Part shown: positions 1 through 11,218 of the stretch, in pieces | Numbering within the stretch: the first letter of the stretch is position 1 | Layout of the letters: every line of letters starts with the position of its first letter | Made by a program: the position numbers and the translations under genes | DNA from: Pseudomonas lini | GTDB lineage: Bacteria; Pseudomonadota; Gammaproteobacteria; Pseudomonadales; Pseudomonadaceae | Direction: 5' to 3' | Length of the DNA stretch: 64,000 nt | NCBI RefSeq assembly: GCF_964063345.1 | Contig: NZ_OZ061318.1 | Location: forward strand, 2,108,001-2,172,000 | The notes under the pieces: model-generated | The model's input: the letters and a program-made list of their open reading frames with translations, nothing else | The model's database searches: none | What the model was told of the DNA's origin: nothing

Positions 1-53
1 TACGGTGCACAAGGAACATGAAACGCTCACCGTGTCCTGAGCACCAGAAATAC

Positions 54-90
54 AAAAAACAAACCCGGCGCGAGGCCGGGTTTGTTTTTT
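54..90. terminator. bidirectional intrinsic terminator after aapP
   Basis: A near-perfect hairpin has arms AAACCCGGC (61-69) and GCCGGGTTT (75-83) around a 5-nt loop. It is flanked by an A-run on one side and a T-run on the other, so it can act on both strands. It lies just downstream of aapP and should end the aap transcript. Confidence 0.85.
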
Positions 91-106
91 GCGCGTCAGT
101 CTGGCA

Positions 107-871
107 TCAATGCAGAATCTGGCTCAGGAACAGCTTCGTACGCTCATTCTGCGGGTTATCGAAGAAGTCGTTCGGCGCAGCCTGTTCGACGATTTCACCC
201 TTGTCCATGAAGATCACGCGGTTGGCCACGGTACGGGCGAAACCCATTTCGTGGGTCACGCAGAGCATGGTCATGCCGTCTTCGGCCAGGCCGATCATGG
301 TGTCCAGAACCTCTTTCACCATCTCTGGGTCGAGTGCCGAAGTCGGTTCGTCGAACAGCATGATTTTCGGTTTCATGCACAGGGCGCGGGCAATCGCCAC
401 ACGCTGTTGCTGACCGCCGGACAATTGCCCCGGGAATTTATGCGCCTGCTCCGGAATGCGTACGCGCTCCAGGTAATGCATGGCGATTTCTTCGGCCTTG
501 CGCTTGGGCATCTTGCGTACCCACATCGGTGCCAGCGTGCAGTTCTGCAGGATGGTCAGGTGTGGGAACAGGTTGAAATGCTGGAATACCATGCCGACTT
601 CACGGCGGATCGCTTCGATCTGCTTGAGGTCGTTGGTCAGTTCCACGCCATCGACCACGATGCGGCCTTGCTGGTGTTCTTCCAGACGATTGAGGCAACG
701 GATGGTGGTGGATTTGCCGGAACCCGACGGGCCGCACAGAACGATACGCTCGCCCTGCTTGACGTTCAGGTTGATGTCTTTCAACACGTGGAACTGGCCG
801 TACCACTTGTTCACGCCCTGCATCTGAATAATGCCTTCGGGGCTCACTGTCTTTTTAATTGCTTCGCTCAT
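107..871 (-). CDS. aapP: general amino-acid ABC transporter, ATP-binding subunit AapP
   Basis: A 254-residue ATPase energising import of polar amino acids on the cytoplasmic side of the inner membrane. Visible motifs are Walker A (GPSGSGKST), the ABC signature (LSGGQQQR), Walker B ([13 protein letters not shown]) and the switch histidine (CVTHEMGF). An upstream in-frame start would add 42 unlikely residues. The start at 871 is preferred because AGGAAG precedes it and the length is that of GlnQ/AapP proteins. It is the last gene of aapJQMP, 28 nt after aapM, and a strong terminator follows. Family assignment is firm; the exact substrate range is inferred from the operon. Confidence 0.93.
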   Translation of the reverse strand: MSEAIKKTVSPEGIIQMQGVNKWYGQFHVLKDINLNVKQGERIVLCGPSGSGKSTTIRCLNRLEEHQQGRIVVDGVELTNDLKQIEAIRREVGMVFQHFNLFPHLTILQNCTLAPMWVRKMPKRKAEEIAMHYLERVRIPEQAHKFPGQLSGGQQQRVAIARALCMKPKIMLFDEPTSALDPEMVKEVLDTMIGLAEDGMTMLCVTHEMGFARTVANRVIFMDKGEIVEQAAPNDFFDNPQNERTKLFLSQILH

Positions 872-899
872 CAGAGAACTTCCTAAATTAGGTACTGCT

Positions 900-1997
900 T
901 TAGCGCTTGTGGCCAGTGTCCAGCTTGCGTTCCAAATGCATGGAATAGCGGGACATACCAAAACAGAAAATCCAGAACACCAGGGCCGCGAACACATAGC
1001 CTTCAGTGGCCATGCCCAGCCATTTCGGGTCGGCGGCGGCTTGCTTGACGCTGTTGAGCAAGTCGAACAGGCCGATGATGATCACCAGGCTCGTGTCCTT
1101 GAACAGCGCAATGAAGGTGTTGACGATGCCAGGGATCACCAGCTTCAGGGCTTGCGGCAGAATCACCAGGCCCATGCTGCGCCAATAACCGAGGCCCATT
1201 GCTGCAGCCGCTTCGTATTGACCTTTGGGGATCGCTTGCAGACCGCCACGCACCACTTCAGCGATGTAGGCCGACTGGAACAGGATCACGCCGATCAGCG
1301 CCCGCAGCAGTTTGTCGAAGTTCATGCCTTCGGGCAGGAACAACGGCAACATCACCGAAGACATGAACAGCACCGTGATCAACGGCACACCACGCCAGAA
1401 TTCAATGAAGGTCACGCAGACCACACGAATCGCGGGCATGTTCGACCGCCGACCCAAGGCCAGAACGATACCCAGCGGCAGTGCGCCGACGATACCGACG
1501 GTAGCGATCACCAGGGTCAGCATCAGGCCGCCCCACTGGCTGGTCGCCACGGTGCTCAGGCCGAACAGGCCACCGTGCAGCAGCAGGTAGGCAATGATCG
1601 GATAGAGCACCAGAAAGCTCAGGCCGTAGATTGCCTTGTGTGGAACGCGTGCGACGAACAACGGCGCCACGCCAATCACCGCCAGCCACACGGTCAGGTC
1701 TACGCGCCAGCGCAGGTCTGTCGGGTAGTAGCCATACATGAACTGGCCGAAGCGCTGCTGGATGAACACCCAGCAGGCGCCCTCCTTGGTGCAATCGGCG
1801 CGAGTGGTGCCGACCCAGTTGGCGTCGAGAATCGCCCAGCTCACGATAGGCGGAACTATCAGGTAAATCAGATAGAACGCGAACAGCGTCAGCAGGGTGT
1901 TGATCCAGCTGGAGAACATGTGCGCCCGCATCCACGCCACGACACCGATGCTGCTGCTCGGTGGGGGCATGTCGGGTTTGAAAGTATGAGTCGTCAT
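900..1997 (-). CDS. aapM: amino-acid ABC transporter permease AapM
   Basis: A 365-residue inner-membrane permease of the HisMQ family. The C-terminal half carries the conserved coupling-loop region ([18 protein letters not shown]...ALGL-type, here MGLGYWRSM) that contacts the ATPase, preceded by [12 protein letters not shown]. The N-terminal extension of about 120 residues, with hydrophobic segments, is typical of AapM and absent from short HisM proteins. GGAAAAG precedes the start. It pairs with AapQ to form the heterodimeric channel. The aapQ stop and aapM start are separated by only 10 nt, showing co-transcription. Confidence 0.92.
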   Translation of the reverse strand: MTTHTFKPDMPPPSSSIGVVAWMRAHMFSSWINTLLTLFAFYLIYLIVPPIVSWAILDANWVGTTRADCTKEGACWVFIQQRFGQFMYGYYPTDLRWRVDLTVWLAVIGVAPLFVARVPHKAIYGLSFLVLYPIIAYLLLHGGLFGLSTVATSQWGGLMLTLVIATVGIVGALPLGIVLALGRRSNMPAIRVVCVTFIEFWRGVPLITVLFMSSVMLPLFLPEGMNFDKLLRALIGVILFQSAYIAEVVRGGLQAIPKGQYEAAAAMGLGYWRSMGLVILPQALKLVIPGIVNTFIALFKDTSLVIIIGLFDLLNSVKQAAADPKWLGMATEGYVFAALVFWIFCFGMSRYSMHLERKLDTGHKR

Positions 1998-2007
1998 GCG
2001 CTTTTCC

Positions 2008-3189
2008 TTACCGCTCGATCAGCGCAATGCGCTTGTTGTACCAGTTCATCAGCAGGGAAATGCTGATACTGATTGCCAGGTACACGCTCATGGTGATGGC
2101 AATGACTTCGATCGCCTGCCCGGTCTGGTTCAGCACCGTACCGGCAAACAACGACACCATCTCCGGATAACCGATACCGGCCGCCAGCGAGGAGTTCTTC
2201 GCCAGGTTCAGGTATTGGCTGGTCAGCGGTGGAATGATCACGCGCAGGGCTTGCGGGATAATCACCTTGCGCAGGGTCGGACCGTTGCGCAATCCCAACG
2301 AGTGCGCCGCTTCGGTCTGGCCATGGCTGACCGACTTGATGCCCGAACGCACGATCTCGGCGATAAACGCCGCAGTGTATACCGTCAAGGCCAGGGTCAG
2401 CGCCAGCAGTTCCGGGATCAGCACCCAGCCACCGACGAAGTTGAAGCCCTTGAGTTCCGGCATTTCCCAGTGCAGTGGCGCGCCGAAGATCAAGGCGCAC
2501 AACGCAGGAATCACCAGAAACATCGCCAGGCCGACCCAGAACTTGTGGAACGGTACGCCGGTTGCTTCGAAACGCTTGTTGGCCCAGCGGCACATCAGCA
2601 CGATGGCCACGATGGCCACGACGATGCTCACCACAAACGGCCAGAAACCGTCCGCTGCCAACGCTGCGGGCATGTTCAGGCCGCGGCTGCTGACGAAGAA
2701 GGTGTCGCCGAAGTTATGGCTGTTGCGTGGCCCCGGCATGGTCAGGAACACGGCAAAGTACCAGAACAGAATTTGCAGCAGGGGCGGAATGTTACGGAAG
2801 ACCTCTACATAAACCGTCGCCAGCTTGGCAATGATCCAGTTCTTCGACAGCCGTGCCACACCGACGATGAACCCGAGGATCGTCGCCAGGATCACCCCGA
2901 TAAAGGTGACCAGCAGGGTGTTGAGCAAGCCGATGACAAACACCCGGGCATAGCTGTCCGATTCGGTGTAGTCGATCAGGTGCTGAGCGATGCCGAAACC
3001 GGCGCTGCGCTCCAGAAAACTGAAACCGGAGGTAATGCCCCGATGTTGCAGGTTTGTTTGAGTGTTGTCGAACAGGTACCAACCCATCCCGACCACGGCG
3101 ACAACCGTGATGATCTGAAACAGCCACGCACGCACTCGTGGATCGCTGAGGCTGAGCCTCTGCTTTGGTGCGCCGATTGAATTTTGCAT
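2008..3189 (-). CDS. aapQ: amino-acid ABC transporter permease AapQ
   Basis: A 393-residue multi-spanning permease of the HisMQ family and partner of AapM. Conserved family features include RNIPPLLQILFWYF in the middle and the ATPase-contact loop EIVRSGIKSVSHGQTEAA followed by LGL near residues 300-325. The large insert around residues 170-250 is characteristic of AapQ relative to HisQ. It is the second gene of the operon, 65 nt after aapJ. The N-terminus (basic residues, then a first membrane span) is consistent with the start at 3189. Confidence 0.92.
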   Translation of the reverse strand: MQNSIGAPKQRLSLSDPRVRAWLFQIITVVAVVGMGWYLFDNTQTNLQHRGITSGFSFLERSAGFGIAQHLIDYTESDSYARVFVIGLLNTLLVTFIGVILATILGFIVGVARLSKNWIIAKLATVYVEVFRNIPPLLQILFWYFAVFLTMPGPRNSHNFGDTFFVSSRGLNMPAALAADGFWPFVVSIVVAIVAIVLMCRWANKRFEATGVPFHKFWVGLAMFLVIPALCALIFGAPLHWEMPELKGFNFVGGWVLIPELLALTLALTVYTAAFIAEIVRSGIKSVSHGQTEAAHSLGLRNGPTLRKVIIPQALRVIIPPLTSQYLNLAKNSSLAAGIGYPEMVSLFAGTVLNQTGQAIEVIAITMSVYLAISISISLLMNWYNKRIALIER

Positions 3190-3254
3190 GAAGTGCCCCG
3201 GAAATAATGGAACAGAACATCACCCGGTGGTTGGCCCACCGGGTGATAGAACCA

Positions 3255-4286
3255 TCAGCGCACTGGTGGTGCGTATTGAATGCCGCCGTTGGTCCACAGG
3301 GCGTTCAAGCCACGGTCGATTTCCAGCGGAGTGCTCTTGCCGAGGTTTTTATCGAAAACTTCGCCGTAGTTACCGACTTGTTTGACGATTTTAACTACCC
3401 AGTCTTTCGGCAGTTTCAGATCCTTGCCGTATTCACCGTCGCCACCCAGCAGACGGGCAACGTCCGGGTTCTTGGTCGACTTGGCTTCAGCTTCGACGTT
3501 CTTCGAAGTGATGCCTGCTTCTTCAGCGTTGAGCATGGCGTAACCCGTCCAGCGCACGATGGCCAGCCACTCGTCGTCGCCATTACGCACGACCGGGCCC
3601 AGAGGTTCCTTGGAGATGGTTTCCGGCAGAACGACGTAGTCTTTAGGCGAGGCCAGTTTGCTGCGCTGTGCGTACAACTGGGACTTGTCGGAGGTCAGCA
3701 CGTCGCAACGACCGGATTCCAGCGACTTGGCGCTTTCATCGGAGGTGTCGAAGGTGATCGGGGTGTACTTCAGGCCATTGGCGCGGAAGTAGTCGGACAC
3801 GTTCAGCTCGGTGGTGGTACCGGCTTGAATACAGATGGTTGCGCCATCCAGTTCCTTGGCACTTTTCACGCCCAGCTTGCTGTTAGCCAGAAAGCCTACG
3901 CCGTCGTAATAGGTGATGAAGCCAGGAAACTTCAGGCCCATGCCCGCGTCACGGGAGCTGGTCATGGTGGAGTTGCGCGACAGCATGTCGATTTCGCCGG
4001 ATTGCAAAGCAGTGAAACGCTCCTTGGCATTCAACTGGCTGAATTTGACCTTGGTTGCGTCGCCGAATACGGCAGCAGCTACAGCACGGCAGAAGTCAGC
4101 ATCGATACCAACGATCTTGCCGGTAGAGTCTGGAACCGAGAAGCCCGGCAGACCGTCACTTACGCCGCACTGTACGAAACCTTTCTTCTGCACTGCATCC
4201 AGGGTTGCACCCGCCTGAGCGAACCCGCTGACACCAAGCACTGCAGCTGCAGTCACGATAGCCAGGGTGGATTTCAACATCTTCAT
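3255..4286 (-). CDS. aapJ: periplasmic general amino-acid binding protein AapJ
   Basis: A 343-residue solute-binding protein that delivers amino acids to AapQMP. It has a Sec signal peptide (basic start, hydrophobic core, cleavage near GFAQAG) and family 3 motifs such as GFSVPDSTGKIVGIDADFCRAVAAA and later the ligand-pocket segment EIDMLSRNSTMTSSRD. A strong ribosome site, GGAGG, lies 7 nt upstream of the start. The length matches AapJ/BztA proteins, which are about 340 residues. It is the first gene of the operon, with a long upstream region of about 470 nt facing the esterase gene. Confidence 0.93.
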   Translation of the reverse strand: MKMLKSTLAIVTAAAVLGVSGFAQAGATLDAVQKKGFVQCGVSDGLPGFSVPDSTGKIVGIDADFCRAVAAAVFGDATKVKFSQLNAKERFTALQSGEIDMLSRNSTMTSSRDAGMGLKFPGFITYYDGVGFLANSKLGVKSAKELDGATICIQAGTTTELNVSDYFRANGLKYTPITFDTSDESAKSLESGRCDVLTSDKSQLYAQRSKLASPKDYVVLPETISKEPLGPVVRNGDDEWLAIVRWTGYAMLNAEEAGITSKNVEAEAKSTKNPDVARLLGGDGEYGKDLKLPKDWVVKIVKQVGNYGEVFDKNLGKSTPLEIDRGLNALWTNGGIQYAPPVR

Positions 4287-4353
4287 TCAAACCTCCAAGT
4301 TTTTGCTCTTGTTGTGTCGGAGCTTAAGCCTTGCCGCACCCTTATGAGGCGCT

Positions 4354-4384
4354 GTTGACCCGTGCTGGTTTTTTTAGGGTCAAC
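4354..4384. promoter_or_regulatory. inverted repeat in the aapJ upstream region (4287-4755)
   Basis: GTTGACCC (4354-4361) and GGGTCAAC (4377-4384) form a perfect 8-bp dyad with a 15-nt centre, about 70 nt upstream of aapJ, a plausible operator. The rest of the 470-nt intergenic stretch holds a weaker GTTCGC/GCGAAC pair near 4484-4513 and no convincing gene. I could not find a clear -24/-12 or -35/-10 pair for aapJ. Confidence 0.4.
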
Positions 4385-4728
4385 CGACGCAGGACCGTCG
4401 CTATGAGTCTAGTAGGAGAAAATCCACATCATGGATAACTCCCTTCTCACCAATCGGCCGAACGGGCTGTAGCCCTTTCACGTTCGCGAAGCTCGTAGCG
4501 GCCTTTGGCGAACATCCATCACCGGATTCTTTGCTATCCCATGACTAGCCGTACACTGATAGTGTTACCGCCAGGCATGAGAATGGTGTACAGGTTTCCC
4601 TATAGCAAAGCCCGTACCAGACCGCTCGCTAAAGCGATTCAGCGACAGGTCAATAGCAAAACTTTCAGCCTTGCGACATCTTATTAACTGATCAACCTGT
4701 TGCGCACTCCAACCTCGCACTTAAATGA

Positions 4729-5412
<684 letters not shown>

Positions 5413-5497
5413 AAGCTACCCATTGATCCATCCCACTACGCCGCGCCCGATTCTTGCATTACACTGGCCGGCGTATATTCCTTAACCAATTGATGAG

Positions 5498-6985
5498 ATG
5501 ACCGTGCTCAAAGCACTCAAGAAAATGTTCGGTAAAAGCGAGACTGAGCAGCTCGCGCCAGTCTCCAGCGCTCCTTCTCATACTCCCAGCCACCGCACCG
5601 ACGGTAGTCAGCCTGGCCGGACCGCAACCGTAGCGGCACCGAAACACGAGCCGGTGACCACGCCGACCGCCCCCGCAGCCCCGGCCATCGCCTCTGAGCA
5701 GCCGCGCAGCGAAGCCCCGAAACCGGCAAAACCGCGTCGCGAACCAAAGCCAAAAGCGTCGGTTATTCCCTGGAAACTCGAAGACTTCGTCGTCGAACCC
5801 CAGGAAGGCAAAACCCGCTTCCACGATTTCAAACTCGCCCCCGAACTGATGCACGCCATTCAGGACCTGGGTTTTCCGTATTGCACGCCGATCCAGGCGC
5901 AGGTGCTTGGCTTCACCCTCGCGGGCAAAGACGCCATCGGTCGCGCCCAGACCGGCACCGGCAAAACCGCCGCCTTCCTGATTTCGATCATCACTCAGCT
6001 GCTGCAAACCCCGCCGCCCAAAGAGCGCTACATGGGTGAACCGCGGGCACTGATCATCGCCCCGACCCGGGAACTGGTGGTGCAGATCGCCAAGGACGCA
6101 GCCGACCTGACCAAGTACACCGGCCTCAACGTCATGACATTTGTCGGCGGCATGGACTTCGACAAGCAACTCAAGCACCTCGAAGCCCGCCACTGCGACA
6201 TCCTCGTGGCCACTCCGGGCCGCTTGCTCGACTTCAACCAGCGCGGCGATGTGCATCTGGACATGGTCGAAGTGATGGTGCTGGACGAAGCCGACCGGAT
6301 GCTCGACATGGGTTTCATCCCACAAGTGCGTCAGATCATTCGCCAGACTCCGCCGAAGAACGAGCGTCAGACGCTGCTGTTCTCCGCGACCTTCACCGAA
6401 GACGTGATGAACCTCGCCAAGCAATGGACCACCGACCCGTCGATCGTCGAGATCGAAGCGCAGAACGTGGCCAGCGAAAACGTCGAGCAACACATCTACG
6501 CGGTGGCCGGTGCCGACAAATACAAACTGCTCTACAACCTGGTCAACGATAACGGCTGGGAACGGGTAATGGTCTTCGCCAACCGCAAGGACGAAGTGCG
6601 GCGCATCGAAGAACGACTGGTACGCGATGGCGTCAACGCGGCGCAACTGTCTGGCGATGTGCCGCAGCACAAGCGCATCAAGACCCTTGAAGGTTTCCGC
6701 GAAGGCAAGATCCGCGTGCTGGTGGCCACCGATGTTGCCGGTCGCGGCATTCACATCGACGGCATCAGCCACGTGATCAACTTCACCCTGCCGGAAGTCC
6801 CGGACGACTACGTGCACCGCATCGGTCGTACCGGCCGTGCCGGCGCGGATGGCGTGTCCATCAGCTTTGCCGGTGAAGACGATTCCTACCAGCTACCGTC
6901 CATCGAGGCGCTGCTGGGTCGCAAGATCAGTTGTGAAACACCACCGACGCATCTGCTGCGGGCGGTTGAGCGCAAGCGCCCGTAA
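5498..6985 (+). CDS. rhlB: DEAD-box ATP-dependent RNA helicase RhlB
   Basis: A 495-residue RNA helicase, in many gammaproteobacteria a partner of RNase E in RNA decay. The first 100 residues are low complexity, rich in Pro, Ala and Lys. The helicase core follows: Q motif ([10 protein letters not shown]), motif I (AQTGTGKT), Ia ([10 protein letters not shown]), II ([13 protein letters not shown]), III (SATF) and VI ([12 protein letters not shown]). The long disordered N-terminus is typical of Pseudomonas RhlB and differs from the shorter E. coli protein. The C-terminus ends soon after the core in a basic tail (ERKRP). A Rho-independent terminator follows. Confidence 0.93.
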   Translation: MTVLKALKKMFGKSETEQLAPVSSAPSHTPSHRTDGSQPGRTATVAAPKHEPVTTPTAPAAPAIASEQPRSEAPKPAKPRREPKPKASVIPWKLEDFVVEPQEGKTRFHDFKLAPELMHAIQDLGFPYCTPIQAQVLGFTLAGKDAIGRAQTGTGKTAAFLISIITQLLQTPPPKERYMGEPRALIIAPTRELVVQIAKDAADLTKYTGLNVMTFVGGMDFDKQLKHLEARHCDILVATPGRLLDFNQRGDVHLDMVEVMVLDEADRMLDMGFIPQVRQIIRQTPPKNERQTLLFSATFTEDVMNLAKQWTTDPSIVEIEAQNVASENVEQHIYAVAGADKYKLLYNLVNDNGWERVMVFANRKDEVRRIEERLVRDGVNAAQLSGDVPQHKRIKTLEGFREGKIRVLVATDVAGRGIHIDGISHVINFTLPEVPDDYVHRIGRTGRAGADGVSISFAGEDDSYQLPSIEALLGRKISCETPPTHLLRAVERKRP

Positions 6986-7005
6986 CTCGGGGCTTTAAGA
7001 AAGAG

Positions 7006-7039
7006 GCGCAGCCGGAAACGGACTGCGCTTTTTTTTTCG
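7006..7039 (+). terminator. intrinsic terminator of rhlB
   Basis: GCGCAG...CTGCGC arms with an inner CCG-GAAA-CGG are followed by a run of nine T. It lies 20 nt after the rhlB stop codon. Confidence 0.85.
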
Positions 7040-7073
7040 TCCGGCTTTTGCAACAGGAGCTTGCTAGAGACAA

Positions 7074-7099
7074 CTAAAAGTCCATAATGGACAAATTAG
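7074..7099 (+). promoter_or_regulatory. candidate operator upstream of dauB
   Basis: The sequence is a dyad, CTAA-N2-GTCCAT-A-ATGGAC-N3-TTAG, centred at 7086 and ending 26 nt before the dauB start. Its core, AAAAGTCCANNATGGA, recurs in the same orientation relative to the gene upstream of the binding-protein gene (11067-11082, minus strand). DauR, encoded in this operon, is the obvious candidate ligand; this is inference. Confidence 0.55.
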
Positions 7100-7125
7100 T
7101 TTACTTTCAGCGCCCGGAGCCGACC

Positions 7126-8073
7126 ATGCCCAGCACGCCTTACGTGATCACCCAACCCCAGGCCCGCGAACTGCTGGCGCAAGTCGACGTACCGCAGATC
7201 CTGCGCAAGCTGTTCCGCGACCTGGCCGCCGGGCAAGCCGTGCAGCCGGCGCAACAACTGGTGGAATTTCCGAAGGGTGCCGGGGACTTCATCAACTACC
7301 TGGGTGTGCTGGCCGAAGACGGGGTGTATGGCGTCAAGACCTCGCCTTACATCGTGCGCGAGCAAGGCCCGCTGGTAACTGCCTGGACGCTACTGATGTC
7401 GATGCAAACTGGCCAGCCGCTGCTGCTCTGCGATGCCGGTGAACTGACCACGGCTCGCACCGCCGCGACGACGGCGGTGGCAGTCGATGCCCTCGCGCCA
7501 TTGAACGCCCAACGCCTGGCGATCATCGGCAGCGGTAAAGTGGCCCAAGCGCACCTGCATTACGTCAAGGGTCTGCGAGACTGGCAAAGCATCAGCCTCT
7601 ACTCGCCGAGCCTGAGCGGCAAGAACCCCGAAGCGCTGGCACAGCTCAAAAGCCTCGACCCACGACTGACCCTCGCCGACAGTTGCGAAGCCGCGATTCA
7701 GGAGGCCGACGTGATCATGCTCTGCACTTCGTCCGCCGGTCCGGTGATCGACCCGTCGAACTTAAGCAAGCCAGCGCTGATCACCTCCATCAGCACCAAC
7801 GCCCCACGCGCCCACGAAGTGCCGCCGCAGAGCCTCAATGACATGCAGGTGTTCTGTGACTATCGTCAAACCACTCCGGGCTCGGCCGGTGAAATGCTGA
7901 TCGCCGGAGAGCAGCATGGCTGGGACAAGCATTCGATTGTCGGCGATCTGCCCGACTTGCTCAGCGAAAAAGTGCAGCGCCCCGAATACGATCGCACGGT
8001 GTTCTTCCGATCCATCGGTCTGGGCCTGGAAGACATCGCACTGGCCAATGCCCTTTACCAACTACAGCGCTAA
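7126..8073 (+). CDS. dauB: L-arginine dehydrogenase DauB, ornithine cyclodeaminase family
   Basis: A 315-residue NAD(P)H-dependent enzyme of the ornithine cyclodeaminase/mu-crystallin family. In the known DauA/DauB couple of P. aeruginosa, DauA oxidises D-arginine to 2-ketoarginine and DauB reduces this to L-arginine. Visible features are the Rossmann motif IIGSGKVAQAHLHYV near residue 130 and the substrate-side segment DAGELTTARTAATTAV before it. An ATG at 7087 would add 13 residues but overlaps the putative operator. The ATG at 7126 is preceded by GGAG and starts the conserved part. It is followed by dauA and dauR, as in P. aeruginosa. Confidence 0.88.
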   Translation: MPSTPYVITQPQARELLAQVDVPQILRKLFRDLAAGQAVQPAQQLVEFPKGAGDFINYLGVLAEDGVYGVKTSPYIVREQGPLVTAWTLLMSMQTGQPLLLCDAGELTTARTAATTAVAVDALAPLNAQRLAIIGSGKVAQAHLHYVKGLRDWQSISLYSPSLSGKNPEALAQLKSLDPRLTLADSCEAAIQEADVIMLCTSSAGPVIDPSNLSKPALITSISTNAPRAHEVPPQSLNDMQVFCDYRQTTPGSAGEMLIAGEQHGWDKHSIVGDLPDLLSEKVQRPEYDRTVFFRSIGLGLEDIALANALYQLQR

Positions 8074-8084
8074 CACCACGATCC

Positions 8085-9345
<1,261 letters not shown>

Positions 9346-9443
9346 TCCTGATCCTGCCTCTCAGGTGACGTGTCCACACGATTGCGGCAAACTTCCAGCG
9401 TCCCTTTTTAACGGGGCGCTGACGCTGCCTGGAGTTCCACTGT

Positions 9444-10085
9444 ATGAACGCACCTGAAAAAGACTCGGCCCTGGACGCTACGTCCATGGACAACTTCCGC
9501 GCGATTGCCGATGCGATCGCCACGTTGTTCTTCCCTCATGCCGAGGTGGTGCTGCATGACCTGCGCACGCAAAAGGTCGATTACATCGCCAACAACCTGT
9601 CCAAACGGGAAATCGGTGACGACTCGTCTCTGGAAGACATGCTCAGCGAAGAGGTCAGCGAACGAAACATCGGGCCGTACGAAAAGCTCAACTGGGACGG
9701 TCAGAAGATTCGCAGTCTCAGCAGCGTACTGCGCGACAGCGAGGGTCGTCCGCTGGCGGTGCTGTGCATCAACCTGAATATCTCGCTGTTCGAGAACGCG
9801 AAAGCGGCGCTGGATTTGTTCCTGTCGCCGACCAAGCTGATTCCGCAACCAGACTCACTGTTTCGCGATGACTGGCAGGAACGGATCAACACCTTTCTGC
9901 ACGCCTGGTTGCGTGAGCGTCAGTTGAGCCTGAACGTGCTGACCCGCGACCACAAGCGCGAACTGGTGCTGGCGCTGCACGCCGAAGGCGCCTTCAAAGG
10001 CAAAAGCGCCTCCAACTATGTGGCCAATGTGCTGAATATGGGGCGGGCGACGGTGTACAAGCATTTGAAGGAATTGAAGGGCTAA
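9444..10085 (+). CDS. dauR: YheO/PAS-type transcriptional regulator DauR
   Basis: A 213-residue regulator. Residues about 15-130 form a YheO-type PAS-like ligand domain (HAEVVLHDLRTQKVDYIANNL...). The C-terminus (about 160-212) is a helix-turn-helix ending GKSASNYVANVLNMGRATVY KHLKELK. By position after dauBA it corresponds to DauR, the repressor of the operon relieved by D-arginine in P. aeruginosa. It starts at an ATG 98 nt after dauA, with GGAG upstream. A REP doublet separates it from the convergent binding-protein gene. Confidence 0.88.
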   Translation: MNAPEKDSALDATSMDNFRAIADAIATLFFPHAEVVLHDLRTQKVDYIANNLSKREIGDDSSLEDMLSEEVSERNIGPYEKLNWDGQKIRSLSSVLRDSEGRPLAVLCINLNISLFENAKAALDLFLSPTKLIPQPDSLFRDDWQERINTFLHAWLRERQLSLNVLTRDHKRELVLALHAEGAFKGKSASNYVANVLNMGRATVYKHLKELKG

Positions 10086-10110
10086 AGATTTGCAGTGACT
10101 GTTCCGGCCT

Positions 10111-10201
10111 CATCGCGGGCAAGCCCGCTCCCACAGTGTCCGTGTCGTGCACAAAACATGAGTACACCGCAGAACCTGTGGGAGCGGGCTTGCCCGCGAT
10201 G
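10111..10201. repeat. REP doublet between dauR and the binding-protein gene
   Basis: Inverted pair of GTGGGAGCGGGCTTGCCCGC type with about 38 nt between arms, in the gap between convergent genes. Confidence 0.9.
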
Positions 10202-10209
10202 GCGATTAA

Positions 10210-10986
10210 TCAATCGCCGTAAATATCCGACTTGAAGTACTTCTGCGAAATCTTCTGATACTCGCCATTGGCGCGAATGTCGTCGATCGCCTTGTTCAGA
10301 TCCGCCACCAACTGCGTGTTGCCCTTGCGCACGGCAATCCCGGCGCCCTCGCCCACGTATTTCGGATCCTTGAGTTCCGGCCCGACAAAAGCGTAACCGG
10401 CGCCACGAGGCATCGCCAGGAAGTCACTCAACGGGATGGTGTCGGCAAAAATCGCATCGAGACGACCGGCTGCCAGATCCATGTAGATTTCTTCGTTGTT
10501 GCTGTAGCGCTTGACGTTGATGCCTTTGGGTTCAAAAACCTCGGTGGCGTAACGGTCGGTAGTGGTTGCGCGTTGCACGCCGATATTCTTGCCCTTGAGG
10601 CTGGCGTACTGGTCATCCACCACGGCGTCGTCCTTCATCACCAGACGCGATGAGGTGAAGTAATACTTGTGAGTGAAATCCACCGACTTCTTACGGTCTT
10701 CGTTAATGGTCATGGACGACAGCGCCATGTCGATTTTCTTCACCTTCAGGGAAGGAATCAGACCGTCGAACTCACCTTCGACCCACTCACACTTGACCTT
10801 CATCTGCGCGCACAGGGCATTGCCGATCTCGTAGTCAAAACCGACTATTTTGCCTTCCTGGGTTTTGGACGCGAACGGTGGATAAGCCGCTTCGATGCCG
10901 ATGCGCAGGTTTTTCTCGGCGGCGAACAGGCTACTGCACGCCAACAGGCTCAAGGCCAGACCGGTGATGAGGGGGAATTTCTTCAT
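10210..10986 (-). CDS. periplasmic basic amino-acid binding protein (ArgT/AotJ type)
   Basis: A 258-residue family 3 solute-binding protein with a signal peptide ([23 protein letters not shown]). Mature motifs are [32 protein letters not shown] and the ligand-contact segment [23 protein letters not shown], both typical of lysine/arginine/ornithine binding proteins. An ATG at 11049 would place 21 residues before the signal peptide and is rejected. It corresponds in position to the binding-protein gene beside dauBAR in P. aeruginosa. It shares an upstream dyad with dauB, so it is probably induced with D-arginine catabolism. No permease or ATPase gene is adjacent. Confidence 0.9.
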   Translation of the reverse strand: MKKFPLITGLALSLLACSSLFAAEKNLRIGIEAAYPPFASKTQEGKIVGFDYEIGNALCAQMKVKCEWVEGEFDGLIPSLKVKKIDMALSSMTINEDRKKSVDFTHKYYFTSSRLVMKDDAVVDDQYASLKGKNIGVQRATTTDRYATEVFEPKGINVKRYSNNEEIYMDLAAGRLDAIFADTIPLSDFLAMPRGAGYAFVGPELKDPKYVGEGAGIAVRKGNTQLVADLNKAIDDIRANGEYQKISQKYFKSDIYGD

Positions 10987-11066
10987 ATTCGTTCTCTCGC
11001 GGGTTGTTGTTGGTTTGGCAAGACAGAAGAAGCTGAAACGGGGAAACACTTTTTTGTACTTATAAT

Positions 11067-11082
11067 TCCATACTGGACTTTT
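11067..11082 (-). promoter_or_regulatory. second copy of the dau operator motif
   Basis: On the minus strand the sequence reads AAAAGTCCAGTATGGA, matching AAAAGTCCATAATGGA upstream of dauB. A TATAAG hexamer (11059-11064, minus strand) just downstream could be the -10, so the motif would sit at about the -35 region. That fits control by DauR. Confidence 0.5.
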
Positions 11083-11148
11083 ACGTATTATCCGTCAATC
11101 GGGCAGACAGCCTTATACCCGGCCTCTGGTCGGGTGCTAGCCAAATGC

Positions 11149-11198
11149 AAAAAAGGCCGGGTCGGTACTTCGCAAACAAGCGAAACACCGACCCGGCC
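11149..11198 (-). terminator. intrinsic terminator of the flavohemoglobin gene
   Basis: Perfect 12-bp arms GGCCGGGTCGGT (11155-11166) and ACCGACCCGGCC (11187-11198) enclose an inner TTCGC/GCGAA stem. A-residues at 11149-11154 give a T-run on the minus strand. Confidence 0.88.
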
Positions 11199-11218
11199 CT
11201 CAGAAACCGCCCAGACAG

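Noticed and set aside
831..2066. Long plus-strand frame (411 codons) over aapP/aapM
   Set aside because: It is the antisense of clear transporter genes and its translation is rich in His, Gln and Arg, typical of shadow frames in high-GC DNA.
5459..6817. 452-codon minus-strand frame over rhlB
   Set aside because: It mirrors the helicase gene; no domain or ribosome site was seen.
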